DNA of 38,471 nucleotides from Bacteroides sp. (GCA_030151885.1 JASLCG010000064.1:1-38471), one strand, 5' to 3'. Positions 8,695 to 18,190 are shown, counted from the first letter of the stretch. Notes: generated from the letters alone by a model not told the origin. A program made the numbers and translations.

Positions 8695-10080
8695 TTATTT
8701 ATTCTTTACTATTTGAGCCATGAATTCGGCTTCACACACAATTTTCTCTCCGACAAAAGCATATCCCTTCATAGTAGATACTCCTCTACGTATAGGAGCC
8801 ATTAGTTCTACTTTAAATAGGACAGTATCTCCAGGAACAACTTTTTGACGGAATTTTACTTTGTCTATTTTTAAAAAATAAGTTGAATATTTCTCAGGCT
8901 CATCAATTGAATTAAGAACAAGAAGACCACCTACCTGCGCCATAGCTTCTATTTGTAGTACACCAGGCATAATAGGTTCTTCAGGGAAGTGTCCTTGGAA
9001 GAATGGTTCATTAGAAGTAATATTCTTTACTCCTACAATATAATTAGCACCAATTTCTGTAACCTTATCAACTAATTGGAAAGGGTAACGATGAGGTAAT
9101 AAATCTCTTACTCGATTAACATCCATGATTGGCTCTTTACTTGGATTGTAAATCGGAGCTTGAATTTCATTTAGGCGAATTTGCTTACGCATAAGACGAG
9201 CAAACTTGTTATTTACAGTATGCCCTGGTCTTGTAGCTATGATTCTGCCTTTAATAGGTTTTCCTATAAGAGCTAAATCACCAATAACGTCTAGAAGTTT
9301 ATGTCTTGCACACTCGTTAGCCCAAACTAGTGGTTTGTGGTTTATGTAGCCAAGTTGATCAGCATTCATGTAAGGAACTTTCATTACATCAGCTAATTTA
9401 TTGAAATCATCTTGACTCATTTTCTTTTCATAGATAACAATTGCATTATCTAAATCACCACCTTTAATTAGGCCAGCTTTAAGAAGTGGTTCAATTTCTC
9501 TTACAAAAACGAAAGTTCTTGCTTCTGCAACCTCTTTTCCAAATTCTGACATGTGCTCTAGTGTAGCATATTGATTTGGTAAGATTTCTGAATCATAAGA
9601 AATTAGAACATTAAGACTGAATTCATCATCAGGTAAAACAATGATTGAAGATCCTGTTTTTTCGTCTTTAAATTCAATCTTAGATTTTATTATATAGAAG
9701 TCTTTTACAGCACTTTGCTCTACAGTACCAACTCTTTCAATACCCTCAACATAGTATTTTGAACTACCATCTAGAATAGGGAACTCTGGTCCATTAACTT
9801 GTATAAGACAGTTGTCAATACCTAGCGCATATAGTGCAGCCATACCATGTTCAATGGTACTGACTTTAATATTATCTTTTTCAAGTACTGTACCACGTGT
9901 AGTTTCAGAAACTAAATCGGCTACAGCATCTATAATAGGTTGATCTTTTAAGTCAACGCGTTGGATTTTATATCCATGATTATCAGGAGCAGGGTTAAAA
10001 GTTACTGTTAACTCTAAACCTGTATGAAGACCTTTTCCACTCAGCGAAAAGCTTTCTTTTAATGTCTTTTGTTTATGCAT
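8695..10080 (-). CDS. lpxC-fabZ: LpxC deacetylase fused to FabZ dehydratase
   Basis: The 461-residue protein joins two enzymes, as is usual in Bacteroidota. Residues 1 to about 310 are LpxC, the zinc amidase for the committed step of lipid A synthesis. Its zinc ligands are H78 (STIEHGM), H260 and D264 (CARHKLLDVIGD), and H287 (RPGHTVNN) is the catalytic histidine. Residues from about 322 are FabZ, the 3-hydroxyacyl-ACP dehydratase: LLPHRYPFQLVDKV, then GHFPEEPIMPGVLQIEAMAQ, with H364 and E378 at the usual 14-residue spacing. FabZ and LpxA/LpxD compete for 3-hydroxyacyl-ACP, so the fusion places both at the branch point. It lies 7 bp after lpxD. Confidence 0.97.
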   Translation of the reverse strand: MHKQKTLKESFSLSGKGLHTGLELTVTFNPAPDNHGYKIQRVDLKDQPIIDAVADLVSETTRGTVLEKDNIKVSTIEHGMAALYALGIDNCLIQVNGPEFPILDGSSKYYVEGIERVGTVEQSAVKDFYIIKSKIEFKDEKTGSSIIVLPDDEFSLNVLISYDSEILPNQYATLEHMSEFGKEVAEARTFVFVREIEPLLKAGLIKGGDLDNAIVIYEKKMSQDDFNKLADVMKVPYMNADQLGYINHKPLVWANECARHKLLDVIGDLALIGKPIKGRIIATRPGHTVNNKFARLMRKQIRLNEIQAPIYNPSKEPIMDVNRVRDLLPHRYPFQLVDKVTEIGANYIVGVKNITSNEPFFQGHFPEEPIMPGVLQIEAMAQVGGLLVLNSIDEPEKYSTYFLKIDKVKFRQKVVPGDTVLFKVELMAPIRRGVSTMKGYAFVGEKIVCEAEFMAQIVKNK

Positions 10081-10087
10081 TGGTCTT

Positions 10088-11125
10088 TTATTTTAATTTT
10101 CCTTTAAGTTCATTTAATTCTTGGCGTAGGCTGTTCAGTTCAGAATACATGTCTGGTAATCTACGAATTACAGCAGAGCTTTTAAAGTATTTCTTAACGT
10201 CCATAGTTGGAGAACCCATAATTTGGCTACCAGATTTTACATTTCCAGGAACTCCTGATTGTGCACCGATACTTACTTTATCTCCAATTTTAGCATGTCC
10301 TGCTATACCTACTTGTCCACCAAACATACACCATTGTCCTACTTTTGTAGAGCCAGCTATACCTGCTTGAGCAGCCATTACTGTGTGTGAGCCTATTTCG
10401 TCATTGTGTGCAATTTGAATTAAGTTATCTAACTTAACACCCGAATGAATAATAGTTGCTCCCATGGTTGCACGGTCTATGCAAGTGTTTGCACCTACCT
10501 CTACTTTATCTTCTAAGATAGTAATACCGATTTGTGGAATTTTTTCAAAGCCCTCTGCTGTTGGCGCAAAGCCAAATCCATCTGCACCAATAACAACACC
10601 AGAATGTAATATACATTGGTTTCCTACACGACAGTCGTGGTAGATACTAACATTAGAGTAAATAATGCAGTCATTTCCAACACTAGCATTGTCTCCGACA
10701 TAGCTGTGTGGATATATTGCTGTGTTGTTTCCAATTTTAGCATTTTCTCCAATAACAGCATAAGGAGCTATGTAAACGTTCTCTCCAATTGTAGCTGTAG
10801 AAGCAATAGATGCTAGTGGATCGACACCACATTTCTTTGGTTTACTAGCTTCGTATAGAGAAAGAAGTTTTGCTAAACTATCGTATGCATTATCAACTTT
10901 TATTAATGTTGTTTGTATTGGTTTTTCTGGTTCGAAATCCTTATTAACTAATACGATGCTTGATAGTGTAGTATATATATAGTGGTTGTATTTGGGGTTT
11001 GATAAGAAAGATATTGCACCTGGAACACCTTCCTCTATTTTGGCAAATGTATGAACAGTTGCGTTTTCGTCACCAACAATTGTACCTTGTATGTATGACG
11101 CAATTTGCTTTGCTGTAAATTCCAT
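10088..11125 (-). CDS. lpxD: UDP-3-O-acylglucosamine N-acyltransferase LpxD
   Basis: LpxD adds the N-linked 3-hydroxyacyl chain to UDP-3-O-acylglucosamine, the third step of lipid A synthesis. The 345-residue protein has the N-terminal uridine-binding domain (to about residue 100), then hexapeptide repeats forming a left-handed helix (ATIGENVYIAPYAVIGENAK and on). The catalytic histidine is H240 in NLIQIAHND. The C-terminal helix (about 320-345) is charged. The gene follows the HD-domain gene after 108 bp with no clear TAnnTTTG promoter in the gap, so it may be read through from purM or use a weaker promoter. Confidence 0.96.
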   Translation of the reverse strand: MEFTAKQIASYIQGTIVGDENATVHTFAKIEEGVPGAISFLSNPKYNHYIYTTLSSIVLVNKDFEPEKPIQTTLIKVDNAYDSLAKLLSLYEASKPKKCGVDPLASIASTATIGENVYIAPYAVIGENAKIGNNTAIYPHSYVGDNASVGNDCIIYSNVSIYHDCRVGNQCILHSGVVIGADGFGFAPTAEGFEKIPQIGITILEDKVEVGANTCIDRATMGATIIHSGVKLDNLIQIAHNDEIGSHTVMAAQAGIAGSTKVGQWCMFGGQVGIAGHAKIGDKVSIGAQSGVPGNVKSGSQIMGSPTMDVKKYFKSSAVIRRLPDMYSELNSLRQELNELKGKLK

Positions 11126-11233
11126 AATTTCTATTTCTTGTTTATAATAGGGTTAGCCCTACTTTATAATATATCTCGCAAATAACGGACATTTTTTTCT
11201 TATTTCCTTATAATTGTTAAGATATTATAGATG

Positions 11234-12460
11234 TTAGTCTATTCGGTAGTAACACAAATAAAACTTTTTACTCTTTTGTGTAAGAGCTGAAAGGTTCAGA
11301 ATATCAGATACTTCTGATATGTTTTTAACGTTACCATCTGTTTGTAACAAGTTTATAGTATCATTATATGGATTGTAGGTTTTATTCTCTATAGTTCCTG
11401 TAGATATTAAATAGTCTGCTTCTTTTTCTGATATATTAAATGCTTTTTTTATTTTTATTTTAATGTTATTAATATGTTCTATATCAAAGGCTTCTTGTGA
11501 TATTTCAATTTTAAATAGCCTTCTGTTTATTAGTCCTGTACTTAGAAATGAAAGAACTTTGTCTGGATGGTTCATCCATACTTTTAATGCACTCCATATG
11601 TCAGTATCATCTAATAATACAAACTGATTTAGTACATTACTATCTGTTAGTAATTGTTCTTTTTCTATATTTTGCTTGATAAAGAAATCAAGTGCAGGAG
11701 CTGTATATAAATTATCTCCTTGTTGTCTTAAGTATTTAGCTCGTAATAGAACACTGACAAGCATTCTTTCACTAGCAATAGATGTTTTATGTAGGTAAAC
11801 TTGCCAATACATAAGACGTCTAGCAATTAGAAAATTTTCGATAGAGTATATACCTTTTTCATCTATAACAAGTTTGTCATCTTTGACATCCAACATCTTA
11901 ATAATACGTTCAGATCCAATGTTACCTTCTCTGACACCAGTAAAGAAACTATCTCTTCGTAAATAATCTAATCTATCCATGTCAATTTGCCCACTTACTA
12001 GTTGGTGTAGAAACTTTTTAGGGTGCTCATCTTTAAATATTTGTATAACATAATTAAGTGCACCATTAAGCTCTTTATTCATACGCTCTACTAGCATTAA
12101 CGAAATTTCTTCATGGCTAATGTCAGGAATAAGCGTATGTTCCAAAACGTGAGAAAAAGGACCATGTCCTATATCGTGTAGTAAAATAGCAGCTTTTGTA
12201 GCTTCAGCTTCACTATCAAAAATAAAATGCCCTTTTCTTTTGAGCTGCTCTATGGCTTGCGTCATTAAAAAAAAGGCACCTAATGAGTGTTGAAATCTAG
12301 TGTGTTGTGCACCAGGAAATGCAACAGCAGACAACCCTAATTGCTTTATTCTGTTTAGTCTTTGCAAGTATGGGTGGTTTACTATTGAATATAACAACCC
12401 AGATGGGATCTCTATAAAACCAAATAAAGGGTCATTAATAAGTTTGTTTTCTTGGTGCAT
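11234..12460 (-). CDS. HD-domain phosphohydrolase (dNTPase/SAMHD1-like)
   Basis: The 408-residue protein shows the metal-binding HD signature: H58 in TRFQHSLGAFFLM, H95-D96 in LLHDIGHGPFSH, and the distal aspartate in QIDMDRLDYLRRD (D160 or D162). The start, INDPLFGFIEIP then YLQRLNRIKQLG, is typical of the widely conserved family related to dGTPases and SAMHD1. Members hydrolyse dNTPs or other nucleotides; the substrate cannot be deduced. It lies 10 bp after pyrF in the purM-prfA-pyrF run. No frameshift or missing metal ligand is seen. Confidence 0.88.
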   Translation of the reverse strand: MHQENKLINDPLFGFIEIPSGLLYSIVNHPYLQRLNRIKQLGLSAVAFPGAQHTRFQHSLGAFFLMTQAIEQLKRKGHFIFDSEAEATKAAILLHDIGHGPFSHVLEHTLIPDISHEEISLMLVERMNKELNGALNYVIQIFKDEHPKKFLHQLVSGQIDMDRLDYLRRDSFFTGVREGNIGSERIIKMLDVKDDKLVIDEKGIYSIENFLIARRLMYWQVYLHKTSIASERMLVSVLLRAKYLRQQGDNLYTAPALDFFIKQNIEKEQLLTDSNVLNQFVLLDDTDIWSALKVWMNHPDKVLSFLSTGLINRRLFKIEISQEAFDIEHINNIKIKIKKAFNISEKEADYLISTGTIENKTYNPYNDTINLLQTDGNVKNISEVSDILNLSALTQKSKKFYLCYYRID

Positions 12461-12470
12461 AACTTAGTTA

Positions 12471-13295
12471 TTATTTAATTCGTTCTAGTTCTACTGCCAT
12501 TTGTTGCTGTAATTTTTCTGCTTCTTTTCTAGCAAAAGAGGCGAAATTAATTGTTTTATCAGCATAAATAATTCCTCTAGAAGAATTAACAAGTAAGCCG
12601 CACTGACTGTTCATACCATATTTACAAACTTCTTGTAACGAGCCTCCTTGTGCACCTACTCCTGGTACTAATAAAAAGTGATTTGGTACGTGTTTTCGTA
12701 TGGTAGTAAAAGCTTCTCCTTGTGTTGCACCAACAACGTACATCATATTATCAAGTGTTGCCCATTTTTGAGATGTTTTTAGAACTTTCTCGAATAATTT
12801 AGTACCATTTTTATCTTCTGTAAGTTGAAAATCTAGCGATCCTTTATTACTAGTAAGTGCTAATAATATAACCCATTTATTGTTAAACTCCAGAAAAGGG
12901 GTTACACTATCTTCTCCCATATATGGTGCTACTGTAACTGCATCTACATCTAACTCTTCAAGAAAAGTTTTTGCATACATAGCAGAAGTATTTCCAATAT
13001 CACCACGTTTGGCATCTGCAATGATAAACTGTTCAGGATAGTGTGTTTTTATATATTGTACAGTCTTAGCTAAAGATAACCATCCTTTTACACCTCTTGA
13101 TTCATAAAAGGCTGTATTGGGTTTGTATGCTACACATAAGTCGGCAGTAGCATCAATAATTTCTTTGTTAAAAGCAAAAACAGGGTCTTCTTCTTCCAAT
13201 AAATGTGAAGGAATTTTTTTAGGATCGCTATCAAGTCCGACACAAAGAAAAGATTGTTTTTTCTTTATCTGTTCAAATAATTCTTGCTTATTCAT
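12471..13295 (-). CDS. pyrF: Orotidine 5'-phosphate decarboxylase
   Basis: PyrF decarboxylates OMP to UMP, the last step of de novo UMP synthesis. The 274-residue length fits the longer PyrF subfamily. Visible motifs are FLCVGLDSDPKKIP (17-30), YKPNTAFYESRG (58-68) and the catalytic block DAKRGDIGNT with D94, K96 and D99. The phosphate-binding end is VPGVGAQGG near residues 220-228. The start codon at 13295 lies 1 bp beyond the prfA stop, so the two are probably translationally linked. Confidence 0.95.
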   Translation of the reverse strand: MNKQELFEQIKKKQSFLCVGLDSDPKKIPSHLLEEEDPVFAFNKEIIDATADLCVAYKPNTAFYESRGVKGWLSLAKTVQYIKTHYPEQFIIADAKRGDIGNTSAMYAKTFLEELDVDAVTVAPYMGEDSVTPFLEFNNKWVILLALTSNKGSLDFQLTEDKNGTKLFEKVLKTSQKWATLDNMMYVVGATQGEAFTTIRKHVPNHFLLVPGVGAQGGSLQEVCKYGMNSQCGLLVNSSRGIIYADKTINFASFARKEAEKLQQQMAVELERIK

Positions 13296-13296
13296 T

Positions 13297-14382
13297 TTAT
13301 AGTTCAGTTTCTTTCATCCTTTCAGCATTTTCGGCAACAATTAATTGGTCTATACATTCTTGTATATCCCCATCCATAAAAGCTTGAAGGTTGTATATAG
13401 TATAATTAATTCGGTGGTCTGTAATACGTCCTTGAGGATAGTTGTATGTTCTAATTTTAGCAGATCTATCTCCAGTAGATACTAAAGACTTACGTTGTTC
13501 AGATCTCTCTTTATGTTTTTTCTCTGCTTCAATCTCATAAAGTTTCGCTCTTAAAATTTGCAAAGCTTTTTCTCTATTTGAGTGCTGAGATCTACCTTCT
13601 TGACAAGTAATTACAATACCTGTTGGTTTGTGTGTTAACTGTACTTTTGTTTCAACTTTATTTACGTGCTGTCCTCCTGCTCCACCAGAGCGTGCAGTTT
13701 GGTATTCTAAATCGGCAGTATTAATAACAATATCAACTTCTTCTACTTCTGGCAATACAGCAACTGTTATAGCAGATGTATGTACTCTTCCTTGAGATTC
13801 TGTTTCTGGTACTCGTTGTACACGGTGCACTCCAGATTCATATTTCATTATGCCAAAAACACCTTCTCCAATAACAGAAAATACTATTTCTTTGTATCCT
13901 CCAGCAGTTCCTTCATTAGAGTTATTAACCTCTACAGTCCAGCCTTTATCTTCGCAGAATTTACTATACATTCTGAAAACATCTTCTACAAATAGAGCCG
14001 CTTCATCTCCACCTGTACCAGCTCTAACCTCAATAATTGCATTTCTTTCATCTTGAGGGTCTTTAGGTATTAGTAGTAGTTTTATTTTCTCTTCTAACTC
14101 AGGAGCTTTACTTTCGCACTCTTCTAGCTCTTCACGAGCCATTTCCTTCATCTCTGGGTCGGACTCGTTTTTTAAAATATCTTTAGCTTCTTCAATGCCA
14201 TTAATCGTATCCATATACTCTTTTCTAGCATCCATTAAGTCGCTTAGTTCTTTATACTCTTTTGTGAGTTTTACGAATCTACTCTGATCAGCTATCACCG
14301 AAGGGTCTGTTATTAAAACAGAGACCTCTTCGAAGCGAGCAACTAAGTCATTTAATTTATCTAATATGTTATTATCTGCCAT
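13297..14382 (-). CDS. prfA: Peptide chain release factor 1
   Basis: RF1 reads UAA and UAG in the ribosomal A site and triggers peptide release. The 361-residue protein has the usual length. The stop-codon-reading tripeptide is P192-E193-T194 in RVPETESQGRVHTSA, which is the RF1 type (PxT) rather than the RF2 type (SPF). The GGQ catalytic motif is at 236-238 in SGGAGGQHVNKV. The N-terminal helical domain covers about residues 1-105. It sits between purM (3 bp) and pyrF (1 bp). Confidence 0.97.
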   Translation of the reverse strand: MADNNILDKLNDLVARFEEVSVLITDPSVIADQSRFVKLTKEYKELSDLMDARKEYMDTINGIEEAKDILKNESDPEMKEMAREELEECESKAPELEEKIKLLLIPKDPQDERNAIIEVRAGTGGDEAALFVEDVFRMYSKFCEDKGWTVEVNNSNEGTAGGYKEIVFSVIGEGVFGIMKYESGVHRVQRVPETESQGRVHTSAITVAVLPEVEEVDIVINTADLEYQTARSGGAGGQHVNKVETKVQLTHKPTGIVITCQEGRSQHSNREKALQILRAKLYEIEAEKKHKERSEQRKSLVSTGDRSAKIRTYNYPQGRITDHRINYTIYNLQAFMDGDIQECIDQLIVAENAERMKETEL

Positions 14383-14385
14383 ATA

Positions 14386-15558
14386 TTAATAATAGTTGAA
14401 TGTACCAAATTCACTTTTTATAGTTAACGATTTTTGAGAGCTTTTTTCAACATATCCTATAATTTGTGCGTCTATGTTAAATGATTTTGATATTTCTATA
14501 ATGTCGTTAGCAATTTCTTTTGGTACATAAAATTCCATTCTATGACCCATGTTAAATACTTTATACATTTCTGCCCAATCAGTTTTACTCTCTTCTTGTA
14601 TAACTCTAAATAGTGGGGGTAACTTGAATAAATTATCTTTTGTAACTTTTAAATTATCGGGTAGGAAGTGTAAAATTTTAGTTTGTGCTCCACCAGTGCA
14701 GTGAACCATTCCATGTATTTTACTTCTTAGCTTGTCTAGTATCTTTTTGACAACAGGTGCGTATGTTCTGGTTGGTGATAATACGAGTTTACCTGCATTA
14801 ATAGGTGCATCTTTAACTTTATCAGTGAGTAGTAAGCTACCAGAATATACTAAGCTTGCAGGCACGGCACCATCATAAGTTTCAGGATAGTTTTCTGCAA
14901 GGTATCTTGAGAAAACATCGTGTCTTGCAGAGGTAAGTCCATTACTACCCATTCCTCCATTGTATTCTTTTTCGTAGGTTGCTTGCCCTGATGATGACAA
15001 TCCTACTATAACGTCTCCATCTTGTATGTTGCCATTATCAATTACGTCAGATCGTTTCATACGACATGTAACTGTACTATCTACAATGATAGTTCTAACA
15101 AGGTCGCCTACATCAGCAGTCTCTCCACCAGTAGCGTATACACCGATTCCCATTGCACGTAGCTCTTCAAGGATATCTTCAGTTCCATTAATAATTGCTG
15201 CTATAACTTCTCCAGGAACTAATAGTTTATTTCTACCTATAGTTGATGAAACTAGAATATTATCTGTAGCTCCAACACATAGGAGGTCATCTATATTCAT
15301 AATTAAGGCATCTTGTGCAATTCCTTTCCAAACAGATATGTCTCCTGTTTCTTTCCAGTATGCATAAGCCAGAGATGATTTTGTACCTGCACCATCTGCA
15401 TGCATAATATTGCAAAACTCTTCGTCTCCTCCAAGTATGTCAGGAATAATTTTACAAAAAGCAGAAGGATATAAACCTTTATCGATATTTTTAATTGCGT
15501 TATGTACATCTTCTTTTGCTGCACTAACGCCTCTCAACATATAACGTTGGTTGTCCAT
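14386..15558 (-). CDS. purM: PurM-type AIR synthase
   Basis: PurM closes the imidazole ring of FGAM to give AIR in purine synthesis. The 390-residue protein has the PurM/PurL ATP-binding fold: MLRGVSAAKEDVHNAI at the N-terminus, IMHADGAGTKSSLAY near 52-66, ALIMNIDDLLCVGATDNI near 85-102, and VYATGGETADVGDLVRTI near 140-157, which carries the GGETA signature. The C-terminal half has MVHCTGGAQTKIL and FNMGHRMEFYV (the FNMGxGM element). It is longer than the about 345-residue enterobacterial PurM, matching the Bacteroidota form. It is the first gene of the purM-prfA-pyrF-HD run, with its own promoter at 15597-15627. Confidence 0.92.
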   Translation of the reverse strand: MDNQRYMLRGVSAAKEDVHNAIKNIDKGLYPSAFCKIIPDILGGDEEFCNIMHADGAGTKSSLAYAYWKETGDISVWKGIAQDALIMNIDDLLCVGATDNILVSSTIGRNKLLVPGEVIAAIINGTEDILEELRAMGIGVYATGGETADVGDLVRTIIVDSTVTCRMKRSDVIDNGNIQDGDVIVGLSSSGQATYEKEYNGGMGSNGLTSARHDVFSRYLAENYPETYDGAVPASLVYSGSLLLTDKVKDAPINAGKLVLSPTRTYAPVVKKILDKLRSKIHGMVHCTGGAQTKILHFLPDNLKVTKDNLFKLPPLFRVIQEESKTDWAEMYKVFNMGHRMEFYVPKEIANDIIEISKSFNIDAQIIGYVEKSSQKSLTIKSEFGTFNYY

Positions 15559-15596
15559 GAGAAATATTTATTATAAGAGATTAATACTAGACTTTA

Positions 15597-15627
15597 CAAA
15601 AATACTCCTTTTTTTGTATTCAGGCAA
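15597..15627 (-). promoter_or_regulatory. Promoter for the purM-prfA-pyrF unit
   Basis: The minus strand carries TATTTTTG (15604-15597), an exact TAnnTTTG match, with TTGC (15627-15624) 19 nt upstream as a partial -33 element. It lies about 40 bp before the purM ATG and downstream of the lemA terminator, so the two transcripts are separated. Confidence 0.65.
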
Positions 15628-15655
15628 TGAGACTGAATGGTATGTTTTTAAAAAC

Positions 15656-15688
15656 AAATGCATTCACAAGGAGTTAGTGAATGCATTT
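15656..15688 (-). terminator. Rho-independent terminator after lemA
   Basis: AAATGCATTCAC (15656-15667) and GTGAATGCATTT (15677-15688) form a perfect 12-bp stem with a 9-nt loop. On the minus strand it is followed by TTTGTTTTT. It lies 5 bp past the lemA stop and ends the long phoH-to-lemA array. Confidence 0.88.
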
Positions 15689-15693
15689 AAGTT

Positions 15694-16275
15694 TTAGAAC
15701 TCTACTTTAGGTGCTGAGCTAGCAGCTTCATCAGCCTGGAAGTACGCTTTTTTGTCGAATCCGAATATTCCAGCTAAAATATTTTTAGGGAATTTTCTTA
15801 TAGACTTATTATAATCTTTAGTTACGTCATTAAAGTTTTTCCTCGCTACAGCAATTCTGTTTTCTGTACCTTCTAGCTGAGCTTGTAAACCTATAAATTG
15901 CTCATTAGCTTTTAGGTCTGGATAGTTTTCTCGGATAGCTAATAATTTTCCTAACGCCGATGATACATCTCCTTGAGCTTTTTGATACTCAGCCATTTTT
16001 TCTGGCGTTATGTTTTTAGGATCAATAGTAATTTGCGTTGCTTTACTACGAGCTGCAATAACTCCTTCTAAAGTGCTTTTTTCGTGGCTAGCATATCCTT
16101 TAACTGTATTAACAAGATTTGGTATTAAATCTAGTCTTCTTTGGTATTGGGTCTCGACTTGTGCCCAATTGTTTTCGACAGTTTCATCTAGATTAACTAA
16201 GCTATTATAGCCGGATACTCCCCATATTGCTAATACAGCAACTACTATTAGTGTAATAATTGTACTTTTTTTCAT
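15694..16275 (-). CDS. LemA family membrane protein
   Basis: The 193-residue protein has an N-terminal membrane segment (about 4-22) followed by NLDETVENNWAQVETQYQRRLDLIPNLVNTVKGYA, the LemA signature of long amphipathic helices. The middle part ENRIAVARKNFNDVTKDYN and the ending KNILAGIFGFDKKAYFQ are also typical. The N-terminus is probably short and outside, with the helical body on the other face of the membrane; the biochemical role is unknown. It sits 29 bp after a TPM-domain gene, a pairing common in Bacteroidota that suggests a joint envelope function. Confidence 0.93.
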   Translation of the reverse strand: MKKSTIITLIVVAVLAIWGVSGYNSLVNLDETVENNWAQVETQYQRRLDLIPNLVNTVKGYASHEKSTLEGVIAARSKATQITIDPKNITPEKMAEYQKAQGDVSSALGKLLAIRENYPDLKANEQFIGLQAQLEGTENRIAVARKNFNDVTKDYNKSIRKFPKNILAGIFGFDKKAYFQADEAASSAPKVEF

Positions 16276-16304
16276 ATCTATTTTTATTAATTAATTTTTC
16301 TCTA

Positions 16305-17258
16305 CTAGAAACGTGTGCCAGCGCCTCCACCTCCAGATCGGCCTCCACCAAAACTTCCTCCACCGAAGCCTCCACCGCCTCGACGACCTCCGCCCATAGG
16401 GCCAAAAATAACAGGTCCTCCAGCTCCACCACCTCTATTGTTGTTGTTAGCTTTATATTGTTTTTCAACTCTCTTTACAATATGTCCACAATTGGTGCAG
16501 GTAAATATATTTTCAATAACTCTATAACGCATATTATCTTCTATGACTTTACTATTAGTGCGTTGCAGTGTTTTCTTTTTGCACTTAGGGCACTTCCTTT
16601 GATTAGATAGGATTAGTACTCCTGCAACTATCATGAGGATAAATGTAATACCGCCAGCCACTAGAATAAATACTATCAAGTTTGAGTTGTTGGGTTTATT
16701 TTGAGTCGGTTTAGTAATTACTCCATCATCCATTGCTTCATACAGAATGTTATAAACTTCATTAACTCCAGCTAGCATACCTTCAGACCAATTTTGTTTC
16801 TTTAGATAAGGCACCATGTTTTGTACTTGTATTTGTTTACAAGTATAGTCAGGAAGTATTCCTTCTAGCCCATACCCTGTGATAAACTGTACGCATCTTT
16901 GGTCTACAACTAGAAGAATTAATAATCCATTGTCGGCTTTTGACTTTCCAATTCCCCAATGAGTGAATAAATTGTAAGCAAAAGTAAAACAGTCTTCTTC
17001 ACCTATTGAAGGAAGTACGATTGCCACTATCTCAGCACCCGTTTTGTGCTCTAGTGTAACAAGTTTTTGATTAATCAATCTAGTTGTGTTAGCATCTATA
17101 AATTGATCTGGATCAGATAAGTATCTAGTTTTATCTTGTATGTGTACATTGGGTACACTCTTTATTGTATATGAATTTTGTGCCTTAGTATGAGTTATAC
17201 TAAGTAAGGTTACAAGTAGGGTGATAAAACTATAGGTAATAAAATATTTAACTCTCAT
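16305..17258 (-). CDS. TPM-domain protein with zinc ribbon and glycine-rich tail
   Basis: The 317-residue protein has a signal peptide (1-26, ending THTKA-Q), a TPM domain (about 45-175, with the conserved TGAEIVAIVLPSI, HWGIGKSKADNGLLILL and GYGLEGILPDY segments), a membrane helix (193-217), a zinc-ribbon-like C-x2-C pair (C223, C226 and C254, C257) and a glycine-rich tail (about 276-317) ending GTRF. TPM domains include photosystem II repair factors and proteins called phosphatases, but the role in bacteria is not settled. The TPM part should be periplasmic and the ribbon cytoplasmic. It precedes lemA by 29 bp. The repetitive tail creates long spurious reading frames on both strands. Confidence 0.88.
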   Translation of the reverse strand: MRVKYFITYSFITLLVTLLSITHTKAQNSYTIKSVPNVHIQDKTRYLSDPDQFIDANTTRLINQKLVTLEHKTGAEIVAIVLPSIGEEDCFTFAYNLFTHWGIGKSKADNGLLILLVVDQRCVQFITGYGLEGILPDYTCKQIQVQNMVPYLKKQNWSEGMLAGVNEVYNILYEAMDDGVITKPTQNKPNNSNLIVFILVAGGITFILMIVAGVLILSNQRKCPKCKKKTLQRTNSKVIEDNMRYRVIENIFTCTNCGHIVKRVEKQYKANNNNRGGGAGGPVIFGPMGGGRRGGGGFGGGSFGGGRSGGGGAGTRF

Positions 17259-17289
17259 GTATTGTCAGTTTTAGAAGACTAAAATAATA

Positions 17290-18186
17290 TTATTTTTTCT
17301 TTGGAGGCCATTGTAACGTTATTAGTGCTGTTGAAATCACTATAATTCCGATACAAGACGTCCAAGTTGGATGTTCGTTGGGTAGTAAAATCCAACTAAG
17401 TATTACACCAGATACTGGTGTTAAGAATTTCCATATATTTAATTCTGAAACTTTTATTTCAGGTTTCTTTAATAAAGTATACCAGATTGAAAATGCTCCT
17501 GCTGGTATAATGGCCAGCCATATAAGGGCTATATAGAATTCGGGAGTATATTCTTTTATATACCAATCTTCTGTGAAAATAGATAAAATATACAATCCTA
17601 TGCCTCCAGTAAAGTTGGCAAAGGAAGTTAAAAAAATCGGGTTTACTCTGCTTCTGTTTTTAGCTACTATAATGTTTGTAGATGAACCTACAAGGTTACT
17701 GGCTATAAGAATTATTATTCCTAAGTAAAATACAGAGTTATAACTCGCTACGTTGCTGTCTTTATTTAGACTGACAAAGAGTATTCCTGTGATACCTAAA
17801 AGAATTGCTGTAATTTTACGCTTGTTAAGCTTATCATCTGGTAGCGTGAAATGAGCCATAATGGCTATAAAGAGAGGTCCTCCTCCAATTATTATTGCAG
17901 ATAAGCTGGCAGGAACCATATTTAAACCGACAAAGAATAGACCATATTGTAGAAATGTTTGAATAAAACCAAATTTGAGCATATACTTCCACTCTTTTAG
18001 ATTAGCCCTCCAGTCTACTTTTTGATAAATAAGAAGTGGAATCAGAAGAACTCCAGCTAATGTAAAGCGTAAGCCTGATAAATGTATAGGTGTAGTATAT
18101 TCAAATCCAATTTTAGCACCAGCGAAAGCCGATCCCCAAAGGAAGCATGCTATCAATATGAGCAGTCTATTTTTAAAGTTTTGCAT
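17290..18186 (-). CDS. EamA-family (DMT superfamily) permease
   Basis: The 298-residue protein is almost entirely hydrophobic, with about ten predicted helices in two EamA repeats (about 8-140 and 155-293). Recognisable pieces are LIACFLWGSAFAGAKIGFEY at the start, LSGLRFTLAGVLLIPLL near 36-52, and SELNIWKFLTPVSGVILSWILL near 244-265. DMT permeases export metabolites such as amino acids or take up small solutes; the substrate cannot be read from sequence. It is 4 bp after the alpha/beta hydrolase gene, in the phoH-to-lemA array. Confidence 0.9.
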   Translation of the reverse strand: MQNFKNRLLILIACFLWGSAFAGAKIGFEYTTPIHLSGLRFTLAGVLLIPLLIYQKVDWRANLKEWKYMLKFGFIQTFLQYGLFFVGLNMVPASLSAIIIGGGPLFIAIMAHFTLPDDKLNKRKITAILLGITGILFVSLNKDSNVASYNSVFYLGIIILIASNLVGSSTNIIVAKNRSRVNPIFLTSFANFTGGIGLYILSIFTEDWYIKEYTPEFYIALIWLAIIPAGAFSIWYTLLKKPEIKVSELNIWKFLTPVSGVILSWILLPNEHPTWTSCIGIIVISTALITLQWPPKKK

Positions 18187-18190
18187 AAAT

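Noticed and set aside
16205..16610. Long reading frames on both strands over the TPM gene tail
   Set aside because: They come from GGN repeats of the glycine-rich tail, giving low-complexity proline, alanine or glutamate strings; the TPM protein explains the DNA.
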